Assembly: GCA_951804985.1 (NCBI GenBank)
Contig: OX638130.1
Location: 83,136,583 to 83,200,582, forward strand
Source of the DNA: Dryomyza anilis
Taxonomy: Eukaryota > Arthropoda > Insecta > Diptera > Dryomyzidae
Length of the DNA: 64,000 nt
Reading direction: 5' to 3'
The position numbers and the translations under genes are program-made. Position 1 is the stretch's first letter. Every line of letters starts with the position of its first letter. Below the pieces are notes generated by a model. The model made no database searches. It was not told where the DNA came from and was given only the letters and a program-made list of their open reading frames with translations. Of the stretch, positions 11,472 to 23,330 are shown piece by piece.

Positions 11472-11773
11472 CTAAAATTAAAATATAAAATTTTAAAAAA
11501 TATCTATCGTCCATGTTCCGACTTTCGATCGGATTTCAAATAAAATTTTTAAACAAACGGTTTTGAATTCGATGTCTCAGAACAAAAATTTGTTTTTTCA
11601 ATGAATTCAATCCGTTTGCTTTGACTTCAACGATTTGAATTCGTTTGAAAAACACATTTTTGTATTGTGACATCGAATTCAAAACCGTTTGTTTAAAAAT
11701 TTTATTTGAAATTCGATCGAAAGTCGGAACATGGCCGATAGATATTTTTTAAAATTTTATATTTTAATTTTAG
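11472..11773. repeat. Fold-back (long inverted repeat) element
   Basis: The arms 11,472-11,576 and 11,669-11,773 are near-perfect inverted copies (landmarks GACTTTCGATCGG / CGATCGAAAGTC and CGGTTTTGAATTCGATGTC / GACATCGAATTCAAAACCG). Weaker pairing continues inward, so nearly the whole 302 bp can fold on itself. Probably a fold-back MITE. A related end, GAATTCGATTGAAAGCGGG, follows at 11,772. Confidence 0.85.
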
Positions 11774-12360
11774 AATTCGATTGAAAGCGGGAACGTGGCC
11801 GTATTTATTTTTTTTACTAAAATAAAAAATTAATAACAATTGTTTTAAATTTTGTGTTAAAAACAATTGTTTTAAATTTAAATGAAATTATTTTAAGATT
11901 TTTCATTGTCCTTTGTGTTTAATTTTGACACAAGTTCATTTAACTTTAACACAATTCACTCAATTTTAATGCAATTTCATTTAATTTTAACCAAGGATTG
12001 AAACCGTAACCGAAACCGATATTCGTTTAAATCCGATTCATTTTGAAAACTGAAACCGTAACCGAAACCGGTATACGAAAATCATAAATAAACCGATATC
12101 CAAAACCGATATCGGTTTTATACCGGTTTTAAAACGGTTTTAAAAAAAGCCCAAAAACAGACAGAAACCAATTATTTTATAGACAATTTCTAAAGTACAA
12201 GACATGTTTAAATGTCATTAAACAAAATCAGAGGTTTCCAAAAATAAAAACTTCTGGCTACAAAAATGTTCACATGGTTTTTTTTTAAATCCCGGAAATG
12301 TGCCTGAAATTTGTTATTCTTAATTCATTTGTGTGCGGAATAAATCGAATTCAACAAAAA

Positions 12361-13112
12361 ACCAGTTGGGAAGATTAGATCACATGGGAAATTTTAAAGT
12401 AGGTGTAATTATGATAGTTAGGATTATCAAAATTATAGTCGGTCTAAGCCGACTATAAATACCCTACACATATGTGTGGTTACCATTCAAAGTGATATAT
12501 AGGTCACCAGGGTATACGAATCCTGAAAATAACTACAAACATTCAATCGCTGAAGAATTTCCATTCATTTGATACCCATATTTACAAATGGGTAGGTGTA
12601 CCGAATTTCGATTTTTTTTTTTAATGAACCACAGGTCTTTTCGACGGAAAACATTATTATTACGTACTTGAGCATGATGTCAATATATATTTGACCAAAA
12701 AAGTTTACCTAAGCACGTATACATAAAAATTGATCTTTATATGTACATTTTATATGAGGTATTTGAACATAAGTGGTCGGATCATAGGTCACAATGAACC
12801 GATCTCGCCAATTTTCGCACATACAGCGTAGGTATATTAGTAATCAAAGTTATAAGTTTCATTTATCTAGCTCTTCAATTTTAAAAGTAGTAGGGATTTC
12901 AACAGACAGACAGACGGACAGACAGACGGACAGACAGACGGACAGACAGACGGACAGACAGACGGACAGACGGGCATCGCTAAATCGACTCAGAAGGTCA
13001 TGCTGATCAAGAATATATATACTTTTCCATACCGGAGATGCTTCCTTCTGGGTGTTACAAACGGCGTGCCAAACTGAATATACCCTTTCACTCTTAGTGT
13101 AGGGTATAAAAA
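12361..13112 (+). mobile_element. mini-me element copy nested in the hAT-like element
   Basis: Best complete copy: ACCAGTTGGGAAGATTAGAT start, ATAGTCGGTCTAAGCCGAC, ATACCCTACACATATGTGTG, GACA/GACG tract 12,902-12,972, TGATCAAGAATATATATAC, and CTCTTAGTGTAGGGTATAAA end. Confidence 0.88.
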
Positions 13113-13149
13113 CACAGGCAACTCCAAGCACAAAATAGACAAAGCTATT

Positions 13150-13518
13150 TGGTTTTCATTCATGTGTTGTTTTCATGTGTTTGAGCATGAAGTCAATATA
13201 TATTCGACCAAAAAAAGATTACCTGAACACGTATAGAGTAAAATTCACCAGTAGATGTGTTTTATATGATAAATTTCGGTTCACATGTCATAATGGACTG
13301 ATCATGCCCATTTTCACTAACAGACAGCGTAGATATATAAGTAATCTAAATTATTTAGCTCTTCTAGTTTTTCTGTAATCGTGATTTCAACAGACAGACG
13401 GACATCGCTAAATCGACTCAGGAGGTCATGCTGATCAATACCGGAGATGCTTCCTTCTGGGTGATACAAACGGCGTACCAAACTGAATATACCCTTTCAC
13501 TCTTAGTGTAGGGTATAG
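13150..13518 (+). mobile_element. 5'-truncated mini-me copy
   Basis: Starts inside the element (TTTGAGCATGAAGTCAATAT) just after the previous copy and runs to TAGTGTAGGGTATAG. Its GACA/GACG tract is almost absent (only CAGACAGACGGACATCGC), so the copy shows the state before or after microsatellite growth. Confidence 0.78.
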
Positions 13519-14352
13519 AAACCAAGACTAAGATAATATATACACATTTTAACAGTGTACCTAAATTTGATTGCAACAAGAAAATGTGACCACAGCATCC
13601 ATGCTTGTTATAGATTTTTATGCGGAATTTTTTTATTTTTAAAATAATATACGGAATATTTCGTATAGGCATATTTCTGTTTTCTTCAGTGATTAAAAAA
13701 AAACCGCACGTTATTCAAACGCAACAAATCGAACAGTAACAGAAAGAAGAGAATACAACAATAACGAATTACGGTGCATACACACACTTTCACAACGACA
13801 ACTCTTTGTTGTTATCCTGTATCATCGCATGGCAACAAACAGATGCAAGACAGACAAACGCATGACAATGGACATACGCATGATAACAGACAGTCGCATG
13901 GCCCCACACTACATGTCTGTATCTAGTACAGCTATCTAGTTAGCAACAACAACGAGTTTTCTTTGTGGTACAAAAAATGTTCCACCAAAAATTCTATCAA
14001 AAGCTTGGATGCTGCTTTATTCGCATTTTTGTTGTTGTCGCATTTTCAAAGGAATCAGCGGATTTGTGAAAAAAAAAAAACTAAAACACAAAAAGCAATA
14101 TCAGCTAAATGAGGTACACTGTGAAAATGATCAAATATTATTTTTTGTTTTGTTTTATAAGTGAAATGAAATAATGCACATAGAATTTAACTTAAGAAAA
14201 ACTTCATGATTTTACAATTAACAAAAAAACTATGTATAAAAGTAAAACAAAAATAATAATGTTGATGACACAGTGCATATGCACAATCGATGTACGAACT
14301 TGCGTAGAAAAACAACATTGTTTTGTCTATTTTATCTTTTTGAAACGACTTT

Positions 14353-14392
14353 GAAGCACTTTTGAAGCTATTTACCGCTTCAAAAGTGCTTC
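14353..14392. repeat. Short perfect hairpin
   Basis: GAAGCACTTTTGAAG and CTTCAAAAGTGCTTC are exact reverse complements separated by 10 nt. It lies in filler of the composite element; no role is evident. Confidence 0.7.
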
Positions 14393-15108
14393 ACAGACCT
14401 TATTTTGAAGATGCTTATATTCTTTAGTCTTGAAAAACAAAAAAAAAAAAAAAAAAATAAAAACACACATCTTCATTAATGTTCACGTTCATAAATATTT
14501 TGCACGCTTTTAATTGTTGTTACATTCTATTTTTGAACATCACTAGTAGTAACTTGTGATTAATATGCATATGTACCTGTACAATATATATATTTATTAT
14601 GAGTGTCAAGTTTTAATATAAAAACTTTATGTGACTGTGATATTTTTACTTATTTTAATTTTTGACAAATTCTTGACTATGTTTTGTATTTAAAATTTAA
14701 AACTTGACAAATGTAAAACTAGACTTATTCAATCAAAATCCCTGAAGAAGCTCACAAAAAAACAGTGAAACGTCGGAGAAAAATGAAATAAAATCTTTTT
14801 TTTGCATTAAAAAATTATCACACCAAAAGAGTCCACAAAATTTATTAACAAAAAAAAATAAAGTCAATTTCGTTGAATTGTTTTTTAAATAGTCATAAGA
14901 TTTATAGTGATTTTTTATTTGGTACTTGTATTAGTATAATATATTTTATTGTTCAAGGCAATATGGACAAAAAATAACTTTCATACAAAAACCGAAATCA
15001 AAACAAAAACCGTAACTTGGAACCGGTATACCGAAACCGTTTCGTTATAAAAACTGAAAACCGAAATCGAATCCGTTATTCGTTTAGGTTTCAATCCTTG
15101 ATTTTAAC

Positions 15109-15617
15109 ATATTTTTTCTCAGTGTATAAATTTATTTCTTGAAAAATAAAAATAAACAAATTTTTTGGATCAAACATATTGATTTCGCAGTCAGATCTGT
15201 AATTTTTGACATGTTCGTGTTTAAGTACAGACAGGCGCAAATGTCTAAATAAACTTATTAAGTATAGCTCCAAATGGTTCAAAAACGGTTATAAATTGTT
15301 CTAAAACTGTTCAAAATTGGTTGTAGTACAAACAACAATTCTTTTCAACCGACTAAGCGGTTGACAAAACCGAATAACTTGATTGGGAACAGAGTTTTAT
15401 ATTTGTATTTGTAATTGTAATTGTTTTTGTTTTTTAATTGTATTTAAAAGCAAACATTCAGTTAAGCCTGTAGTTGGGTTTAACAGCAAAAAAAGTTAAT
15501 CAAAACAACAAACGTTTGTTTAATTTTCATATTTAAAAGCCCCAAAATAAAATGATTGCCTATAATTCAAAGTCTTCGTCGATTTTTTCTATGGATACTT
15601 TTAACTTTGATGTAATC
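15109..15617. other. AT-rich stretch with a MITE-B-like fragment
   Basis: At about 15,258-15,372, words such as TTCTAAAACTGTTCAAAATT and CAACCGACTAAGCGGTTGAC match the internal region of the MITE-B copies near 29-31 kb. The rest is AT-rich without a gene. Confidence 0.5.
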
Positions 15618-15793
15618 ATATTCGTCTTTCAGATCTATCTTCGTCTATGTTAGAATCGTTGACATAATTAATAAATATGATTGCTGCAATCATGCACATA
15701 ACAAACATATTATATGCATGATTGTTTCAATCATATTTATTAATTATGACAACGATTCTAACATAGACGAAGATAGATCTGAAAGACAAATAT
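15618..15793. repeat. Near-perfect 176-bp palindrome
   Basis: The halves 15,618-15,705 and 15,706-15,793 are inverted copies. The outer 67 bp differ at only two positions (landmarks GATCTATCTTCGTCTATG / CATAGACGAAGATAGATC), and the loop is a few nucleotides. It could be a fold-back MITE or a transcribed hairpin. Confidence 0.88.
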
Positions 15794-15952
15794 GCTGAAT
15801 TTCTTTTACAACATTACTGCTTCAATCATGTACACGATTGCCTCAATCATAAAAACATGATACTCTTTATTATATTTTTAGCAGCAAGAATACTAGACAG
15901 TCTACTGAAAAAGAAACGTTTTCAAATATACGTTTTTGCCTTACAGTTTCAG

Positions 15953-17640
15953 ACTAACTGCCCACGGGGCCAACGCTGTAATGCTGCTATCTCGTGTAGG
16001 CTCGCGTTGGCTGCATAGCTGTGGATTGAATGCGTGTCCCTTTCGACCAACGCGCGTCGAGTATTGAAACTAATTTCGCTAATCTGAACAGCCAGAGCAG
16101 CGCGCTCCACTTTTGCACCCTGATGAATGCAATTTAATTGCGCATGGAGACACATCCGCACTTCGTCCTGTCCTGTCCTGCGCGTCCTCGAGACCCGTTG
16201 GATGCGCCCGAATGGAGTAGGCTGGGGGGGGGGGAAGATGGGTTGGAATAGTATGCAATGCAATGGGATGCGACGAGTGAGCAATGTTCGCTCAAGTGTG
16301 CTTCAACAAAACACGGTCTCCGCGCCCCGAGGTAGCTGTCGGCTGTTGGCTGGTTACTGGTGGCTGCTGCCACAGCGAAGGACCAACAAGCAACGAATTT
16401 TGTTATTGCAAAGGACGCCCACACATGAGTCCGCCGTTGGGATACTTTTGCGTACGCATTCGCCGGAAACTTGATGCCATTAAATACCAGGCAGGCAGTC
16501 TGCAGCGGCACCATCACCACCACCTTTGTCACCTACTCCGCACACATGCTGCTCGTAGTCCTTTCGGTTTTATAGTAGTCCTTTCGTTTTATTATTTGTT
16601 GCAAGGCTGGTAGACGGAACGACGATGACGACCAGTGGCGAGGAATGGGCCAGGGCAGCCGGGGGACGGAGAGGGCAGAGGACGGACATTGTTTTGATTA
16701 TTGTCCTGCAGAGAGTGTGTGTGTATGTGTGTGGATAGACAATGAAACTCCTAGAAACTCCTCATCCATTTGGCATTCTTTTGCTTCGAGTCTCTGAAGA
16801 ACACTTGCGCACACACAGACGCCACAAAGGTTCATGGACAGTATGAGGGTCCTTCATGTGCACAAAAGAAAAGGCTTAAGTTTCCATTTGGTCCGCTTGC
16901 TCCTTGCTGCTGCACATGCGGAGAGCACGTATGTGAGCTGGCTCTGTCCTGGTCCTGTTTCTAGTGTAAAGTGGAACCATGTGCGCGGCTCGTACGTGCA
17001 TCGGAGGAGGTGAAGGCGCTTGTTCTTTGACTTGTTTTCCGGTTTTTATGTGTCCCCTCCACCGACACACACATCACAATCGTCCTGGCTGACAAAACTT
17101 TCCGGCACCATGGCAATAGGATTTATTTTGCATTAGTTTTTGTTGTTTTTGCTGTATTGTTCTGCAAATGATAAAAGTGGAAAAGTTTTTGTTCATCCGA
17201 GAATTCGGTTTTGCTTACTCAAAGGACACTGCCAGGGGCATTAGTACCGGCCCAAGTGCCATCCAGCAGCCCCCGGCACGTGATACGGTGCGTGGTGTGT
17301 TGGCGTCCGCCATTTTTGAAATTGAATCTGCGTCGAATCGTGTGCAATGTCCTGCACCATCCTGCTGTCTGGTCAGACATTTTAATTGACGCATTCGCCA
17401 GCTTAACCATTGTCCATGGCCATGGCCGGACGCAAGTCTCAGGATAATGCTGAAGTGTCAGCCATGCGGGGTTGTTGTCTCTGCCCATGTGCACAGCAAC
17501 ACAACGGCATCAATTCATTCGCAATAAATTCATCTATCATTAGGAATAATCTGAGACCATGTGAAGGGGTTAAATTGTCATCCCCTTGGCTTGGTTTGGC
17601 TTGGCTTGACATGAGTGCGTTTTGCATTTTTATCACACAA
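15953..17640. other. GC-richer unique island
   Basis: Composition changes abruptly at about 15,953, just after TTTTTGCCTTACAGTTTCAG, which reads as a plus-strand acceptor. Frames of 60-130 codons exist on both strands, but none has a recognisable domain or coherent splice partners. It contains a G run at 16,225-16,234 and GT repeats near 16,710-16,735. It could be a conserved regulatory block or part of an unrecognised gene. Confidence 0.4.
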
Positions 17641-18480
17641 TTAGAAAATGCTTGTAATGTGCTTCAAATTTTACTTTTATGTGTGCATTATATAATCCAG
17701 ACAAGGAACACATGTGAAATTTTAATCGAAGAATAATAAATGTATATCTATGCTCTTACTTGTAAAAAAAAAACCAAACAAAAAAAGATATTCAATAAAT
17801 CAATTATATAAACTTAGAACTAAATATAATTGTGACAAACAAATTATAACTGCAGAAGTCATAATATGATTGCTATGATTATAGTTGATTGCCATAATAA
17901 CTATAATCTTAAAACTGATTGTACCACTCATTATTCAAAGAAATTACGTTATTATTAAATAGAATGATTATAATAGGTAATGATTGTTGCAAACAAAACA
18001 ATACCTTAATTTTAATAATACCTTTATTTGGAATCAAGCAATTTCTATGTGTATGATTGTCAATCATGCCAATGATTGAACTGTTGAACGCCGACAATTT
18101 AGTGTAATCTTAAAATTTACACAAACTCTCATGAATTTCTATTTTTAACACATATAATTTTTTACAAACGATTCATATATATTACGAATCAATATTCGTA
18201 AAATTAAAACAACAACAAAATTACGGATATTTGGTTTAAATTACGAAACTTTCGTTATATTATTTTCTACTACAATTTTTTTACGAAAGAATAACATATT
18301 TTACGAATGCGCTTTAGATTTTACGAATAAATTACCAAACTTTCGTAAATTTTGAGGCTATATGTAGAATTTTACGAAACATTCGTGTTTTTTACGAATC
18401 ATTAGTAAAAACAGAAATCAGTTGCGTCAAATAGCAACTTGGAGCTGCATTTTATTTTAATTGGTATCAGGGTCGCAAGC
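17641..18480. other. AT-rich stretch with scattered TTACGAA words
   Basis: Short ATGATTG/CAATCAT words occur at 17,850-18,080. From about 18,165 to 18,415, TTACGAA and TTCGTAA alternate about fifteen times without strict period. No gene seen. Confidence 0.55.
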
Positions 18481-18775
18481 ATATAGTTATAAAATAGAAA
18501 CAGTTTTAAAATGGGTTCTGTGTGAGTTCTAAAAGTGCAAAAATATAAAATCATTGCATAATGTTTATTTTATAAATGAGTCGTCATTTTCATCGAGGGT
18601 TTTTTCAACAAATTATTTTATTTAATTAGATAGTTATAAATACAAAAAGGTTTAAAATGTGTTCTGTGTTAGTTCTGTTAAAACAGTTAAAAAGTATCAT
18701 ATTTCATATTTTTCATGTTTTTATGAATCGTCATTTTCATCGTCAGTGTTTTTTTAACAAAGTATTCGTGTAAAT
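18481..18775 (+). repeat. Two diverged tandem copies of about 147 bp
   Basis: TTTAAAATGGGTTCTGTGTGAG ... TCGTCATTTTCATCG at 18,507-18,595 recurs as TTTAAAATGTGTTCTGTGTTAG ... TCGTCATTTTCATCG at 18,651-18,742. Non-coding. Confidence 0.65.
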
Positions 18776-18950
18776 GTACGATTGCTATCGTCAAAAGTAC
18801 GAATACTTTCGTAAAATGTACGAATGCTATCGTCAAAAATACGAGTACTTTCGTAAAATGTAGGAATACATTCGTAATACATTCGAATACTTTCGTATTA
18901 TGTACGAATGGTTTTCGTAGATAAAATATACGATAATACGAATATTTTTT
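18776..18950. repeat. Array of about 21-bp hairpin units (TACGAATACTTTCGTA)
   Basis: Around eight units of 19-24 bp, each an imperfect palindrome of the form GTACGAATNCTNTCGTANAAT, follow each other directly. The open frame across it is incidental. Confidence 0.75.
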
Positions 18951-20601
18951 AAAATAAACAATTAATATTCGTAATTTTATCAAATATTTCACGAATACAC
19001 GAACTATTTCGTGTATTTAAAGCAGATTTTATTTTAAGTGTATATTACAATTTGTGCAGTATGTATAATTGAATTATAGTAAAAGGAATCAAATGTTTTT
19101 TATTTATTATTTGTATTTATATATTTTGAAAATTAAACAGTATCATTGTTGCACATTGCCTTCATCTTTGTAAAATTTTCGACGGAAAAATTCTACAACA
19201 TTTTAGACTTCTTCGTGGATGATCAAAAACCGTCTGCGTCTTCTCGCGAAATTCTCATTTTTTATCAATTAAATTTTGATAACACCCTGTACATCAGTGT
19301 GTGTTGCAGATACAGTCGAACTCTAGATAAATTATTTTATTGAAATGATCCAAGGTATCGGCCCATAAAATTTTAGCATCCCGCAGCAGATCACCCCGAA
19401 TATTTTATACATAAAATATATTTTTTGGTTATTGGGAAATGCTGGAGGTATTTAAAAAATATGAATTTAAAAATAAAAAGATATATATATTTCGCAAAAA
19501 AAAAAATATATTTTTAACTGCATTTTTTAAATTCATAAAATGAATATAATTTATTTATTCGTCCTACCGAAGCAGTGAAAAATGTTTGAAGTAACTAATA
19601 TCCGTACACTAAGTGACATAATAAATTTAAATCAAATATATTTAAATTTGATTTATATACTTTTGTAATAAAAAAACGTACAATACATGCAAAGAAATAT
19701 TATGCGCGTATTTAATTTCAAATTAAATAAAAAGTATTTAATATTATTAAGTACACATTTAAATTCATAATTTAAAATTATTATAGAAATATTTTTAACT
19801 ATATTTAGGTAAGTTTTTTTTAAGTAATCACTACAAAACCATGTATTATAGGGCATGCCGGAACATTGATATATATTATTTAAATAGCTCAATCTATCTT
19901 AACCACCGTGAGTGATATAAAAATATGGAAAAAAGTTAAGTGTTGCTATAATTTTTACATAAAATAAATAGTTTTAAAATTCCGATCGATATGTTTATCA
20001 AGTTTTTGATTAAACTAAAATTATAAAAAGTATTTACATCAACATTTTGTATTTAAGTAATAAATTAAAAAAAAGGTTTTTACTCCAAGTTTAAATAAAA
20101 AGTATTAAATTTAAATAAAAAAGATTACGTGTGAAAAACGTGTCGAAAAGTATTTAAATTTATTGCTTTTTTTATTTAATTGAATTACGTTTTTCCCTCT
20201 GTATACAAAACACAAAATTTGTATGTCCTGTCTCTCTAAAAATAATGGACCAAAAACAAAAACCAAATCCACAGGTGTACTGTGGATATGACTACACGAG
20301 TTGTTGAATTGATTGAACCTTTTTTTCTCCATATTAGAAAAAAGCACTTTTTATTGTTTTAAATGCTTTTATCACTTTACTGTAATAGTTTAGGTTATGT
20401 TACGCATACTATTAATTATCAATGGTATTCAACTATTTAAACAACAGTCAAATTACTATTTCATCAATACTTGTCCTATTGAATTAATGTTGACCCCTTA
20501 TTACCTAACTTATAGTACAAAATACTATAAAAACTACTGAATTAATTGAAAAAACTTTTGTTTCATGTCCTATAGAATCAATTGTTGTACTATATTATTA
20601 A
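18951..20601. other. AT-rich intergenic DNA
   Basis: Very AT-rich with poly-A/T runs and repeated [21 protein letters not shown] words (19,720-20,110). Short frames here show no domain. Nothing recognised. Confidence 0.6.
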
Positions 20602-20984
20602 CTAGCTGGACCCGTGCACGACTCGTGCCAAGATTTTCTGAATTCAAAGTTATGGAGCGATTTTATTAATATAAAAAAACATTTTACTATTTATATGACG
20701 GGCCCGTGCTTAGCTGTTTAAATTTTTTTATTGGTTTTATAAATGTGGTAACCAAATAATTCTCCGCCAAAACAACTTTTATCAAAGACAATTTTTTCTC
20801 AGACTGCGCTACAGACTCCGCAGAATTATTCCCAGTAGAAATCTTCCCCGTAAAATCTACATAGAACGCTTTCCCGTAGAATTCTCAACATAGAATTCAA
20901 CCCGGTTGAATTGTTCCTGGTAGAATTGTTCCCGGTAGAATTCTTTCCCGTAGAATTCTTCCCCGTAAAGTTTTTCCCAGTAGA

Positions 20985-22160
20985 AGTTTTAGTGTGGTGG
21001 GTTTTAATGTAGTAAGTTTCGGTGTGGTGAGTTTAGATGTGGTGAATTTTGGAGTGGTGAGTTTAATTGTGGTTAGTTTTGGTGTGGTGAGTTTTAGTGT
21101 GGTGAGTTTTAGTATGGTGAATTTTAGTGTAGTGAATTTTAGGGTGGTGAGTTTTAGTGTGGTGTTTTTAAGTGTGGTGAGTTTTAGTGTTTTCAATTAT
21201 AGTGTGGTGGGTTTTAGTGTGGTGAATTTTAGTGTAGTGAATTTTAGGGTGGTGAGTTTTAGTGTGGTTAATTATAGTGTGGTGGGTTTTAGTGTGGTGA
21301 ATTTTAGTGCGGTGAGTTTTAGTGTGGTGAGTTTTAGTGTATCGAAATTTGAGGGTAGTGAGTTTTAATGTGGTGAGTTTAAAAGTGGTGAATTTTAATG
21401 TGGTGAAATTTTAGTGTAGTGAGTTTTAGTGTGGTGAGTTTTAGTGTGGTGAAATTTTAGTGTGGTGAGTTTAAGTGTGGTGAATTTTAGTGTGTTGAAT
21501 TTTTTTGTGGTGAGTTTTAGTGTGGTGAGTTTTAGTGTGGTGACTTTTAGTGTGGTGAGTTTAAGTGTGGTGAGTTTAAGTGTGGTGAGTTTTAGTGTGG
21601 TGAGTTTTAGTGTGGTGAGTTTTAGTGTGGTGAGTTTTAGTGTGGTGAGTTTTAGTGTGGTGAGTTTTGGTGTGGTGAGTTTTAGTGTGTTGAATTTTTG
21701 TGTGGTGAGTTTAAGTGTGGTGAGTTTTAGTGTGGTCAATTTTAGTGTGGTGAGTTTAAGTGTGGTGAGTTTTAGTGTGGTGAGTTTTAGTGTGGTGAGT
21801 TTTTGTGTGGTGAGTTTTAGTGTGGTGAGTTTTAGTGTGGTGAGTTTGTGCGTGATGAGTTTTAGTGTGGTGAGTTTTAGTGTGTTGAATTTTTGTGTGG
21901 TGAGTTTAAGTGTGGTGAGTTTTAGTGTGGTGAGTTTTAGTGTGGTGAGTTTTTGTGTGGTGAGTTTTAGTGTGGTGAGTTTTTGTGTGGTGAGTTTTAG
22001 AGTGGTGAGTTTTAGGGTGGTGAGTTTTAGTGTGGTGAATTTTAGTGTGGTGAGTTTTAGTGTGGTGAATTATAGTGTGGTGGGTTTTAGTGTGGTTAAT
22101 TTAAGAGTGAATTTTAGTGTGGTGAGTTTTAGTTTGGTTAGTTTTAGTGTGATGAGTTTG
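20985..22160 (+). repeat. 15-bp minisatellite GTGGTGAGTTTTAGT (second array)
   Basis: About 75 imperfect copies. Higher-order blocks are visible between 21,480 and 22,020, where the variants TTGAATTTTTGTGTGG and GAGTTTAAGTGTGG recur in the same order. It gives in-frame artefacts on both strands (VVSFS plus, TTLKL minus). Confidence 0.92.
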
Positions 22161-23330
22161 TTTTTCTTTTTCTTTCCTTTTTATGTTTTTCATTTAGTTT
22201 GGATTGTGGTTTTATGTAATTGGTTTTGTTTTTGTATTTTTGCTTTTGTTTTGTGTTGTGCTTTTTTGTTTTTAATTTTTTTTTTGTATTTGAGTTTTTT
22301 TGTTTCATGTTCGTTGCTGGTGAAAGTGCCGAGTTATATCGTATTGAAAGTTTAGGTTGTATGGGAGGTGCCACGCCTCCTGCCCATATATAGCCTATCA
22401 TTCCTTCCAGACCATACCGCATCTGTGGTAAAAATTTCAAGAAAATCGGATCAGCCGTTTAGAGGGAGAAGCGGAACAAACGTGATTGCTTTTGTTTTTG
22501 TATTTTTGCTTTTGTTTTGTGCTTTTGCTTTTTGCTTTTAATTTTTTTTTTGTATTTGAGTTTTTTGTTTCATGTTCGTAGCTGGTGAAAGTGCCGAGTT
22601 ATATCGTATTAAAAGTTTAGGTTGTATGGGAGGTGCCACGCCCCTTTGTCCAATCCCGCCCATATATAGCCTATCATTCCTTCCAGACCATACCGCATCT
22701 GTGGTAAAAATTTCAAGAAAATCGGATCAGCCGTTTAGACGGAGAAGCGGAACAAACGTGATTGCTTTTGTTTTTGTATTTTTGCTTTTGTTTTGTTTTG
22801 TGCTTTTGCTTTTAAATTTTTTTTTTGTATTTGAGTTTTGTTTCATGTTCGTAGCTGGTGAAAGTGCCGAGTTATATCGTATTAATAGTTTAGGTTGTAT
22901 GGGAGGTGCCACGCCCCTTTGTCCAATCCCGCCCATATATAGCCTATCATTCCTTCCAGACCATACTGCATCTGTGGTAAAAATTTCAAGAAAATCGGAT
23001 CAGCCGTTTAGACGGAGAAGCGGAACAAACGTGATTGCTTTTGTTTTTGTATTTTTGCTTTTGCTTTTGTTTTGTTTTGTGCTTTTGCTTTTAAATTTTT
23101 TTTTTGTATTTGAGTTTTTTGTTTCATGTTCGTAGCTGATGAAAGTGCCGAGTTATATCGTATTAATAGTTTAGGTTGTATGGGAGGTGCCACGCCCCTT
23201 TGTCCAATCCCGCCCATATATAGCCTATCATTCCTTCCAGACCATACCGCATCTGTGGTAAAAATTTCAAGAAAATCGGATCAGCCGTTTAGACGGAGAA
23301 GTGGAACAAACAAACAAAAGGACAAACCAA
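22161..23330 (+). repeat. Four tandem 265-281-bp units
   Basis: CATGTTCGT...GCTGGTGAAAGTGCCGAG starts recur at 22,306, 22,571, 22,844 and 23,125. Each is preceded by a T-rich TTTTGTATTTTTGCTTTTG segment and followed by GGTTGTATGGGAGGTGCCAC through GGAGAAGCGGAACAAACG. The last three are nearly identical, so the amplification is recent. The frame MFVAGESAELYRI... repeats with the unit and is not a gene. Confidence 0.88.

Larger units (their letters stand above)
11992..15100. mobile_element. 3.1-kb composite hAT-like element, perfect 8-bp target duplication
   Basis: The ends CAAGGATTGAAACC / GGTTTCAATCCTTG are flanked by identical ATTTTAAC at 11,984-11,991 and 15,101-15,108. The subterminal DNA on both sides is rich in AACCGNAACCGAAACC words (11,999-12,140 and 14,990-15,090). 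The interior carries two mini-me copies (12,361-13,112 and about 13,150-13,518) and AT-rich filler. I find no transposase. The identical duplication shows a single insertion event bounding the whole 3,109 bp. Confidence 0.85.

Noticed and set aside
21462..22355. 297-codon frame repeating VVSFS, with minus-strand TTLKLTTLK frames and the 228-codon frame at 7,887
   Set aside because: They are translations of the 15-bp minisatellite, whose length is a multiple of three.
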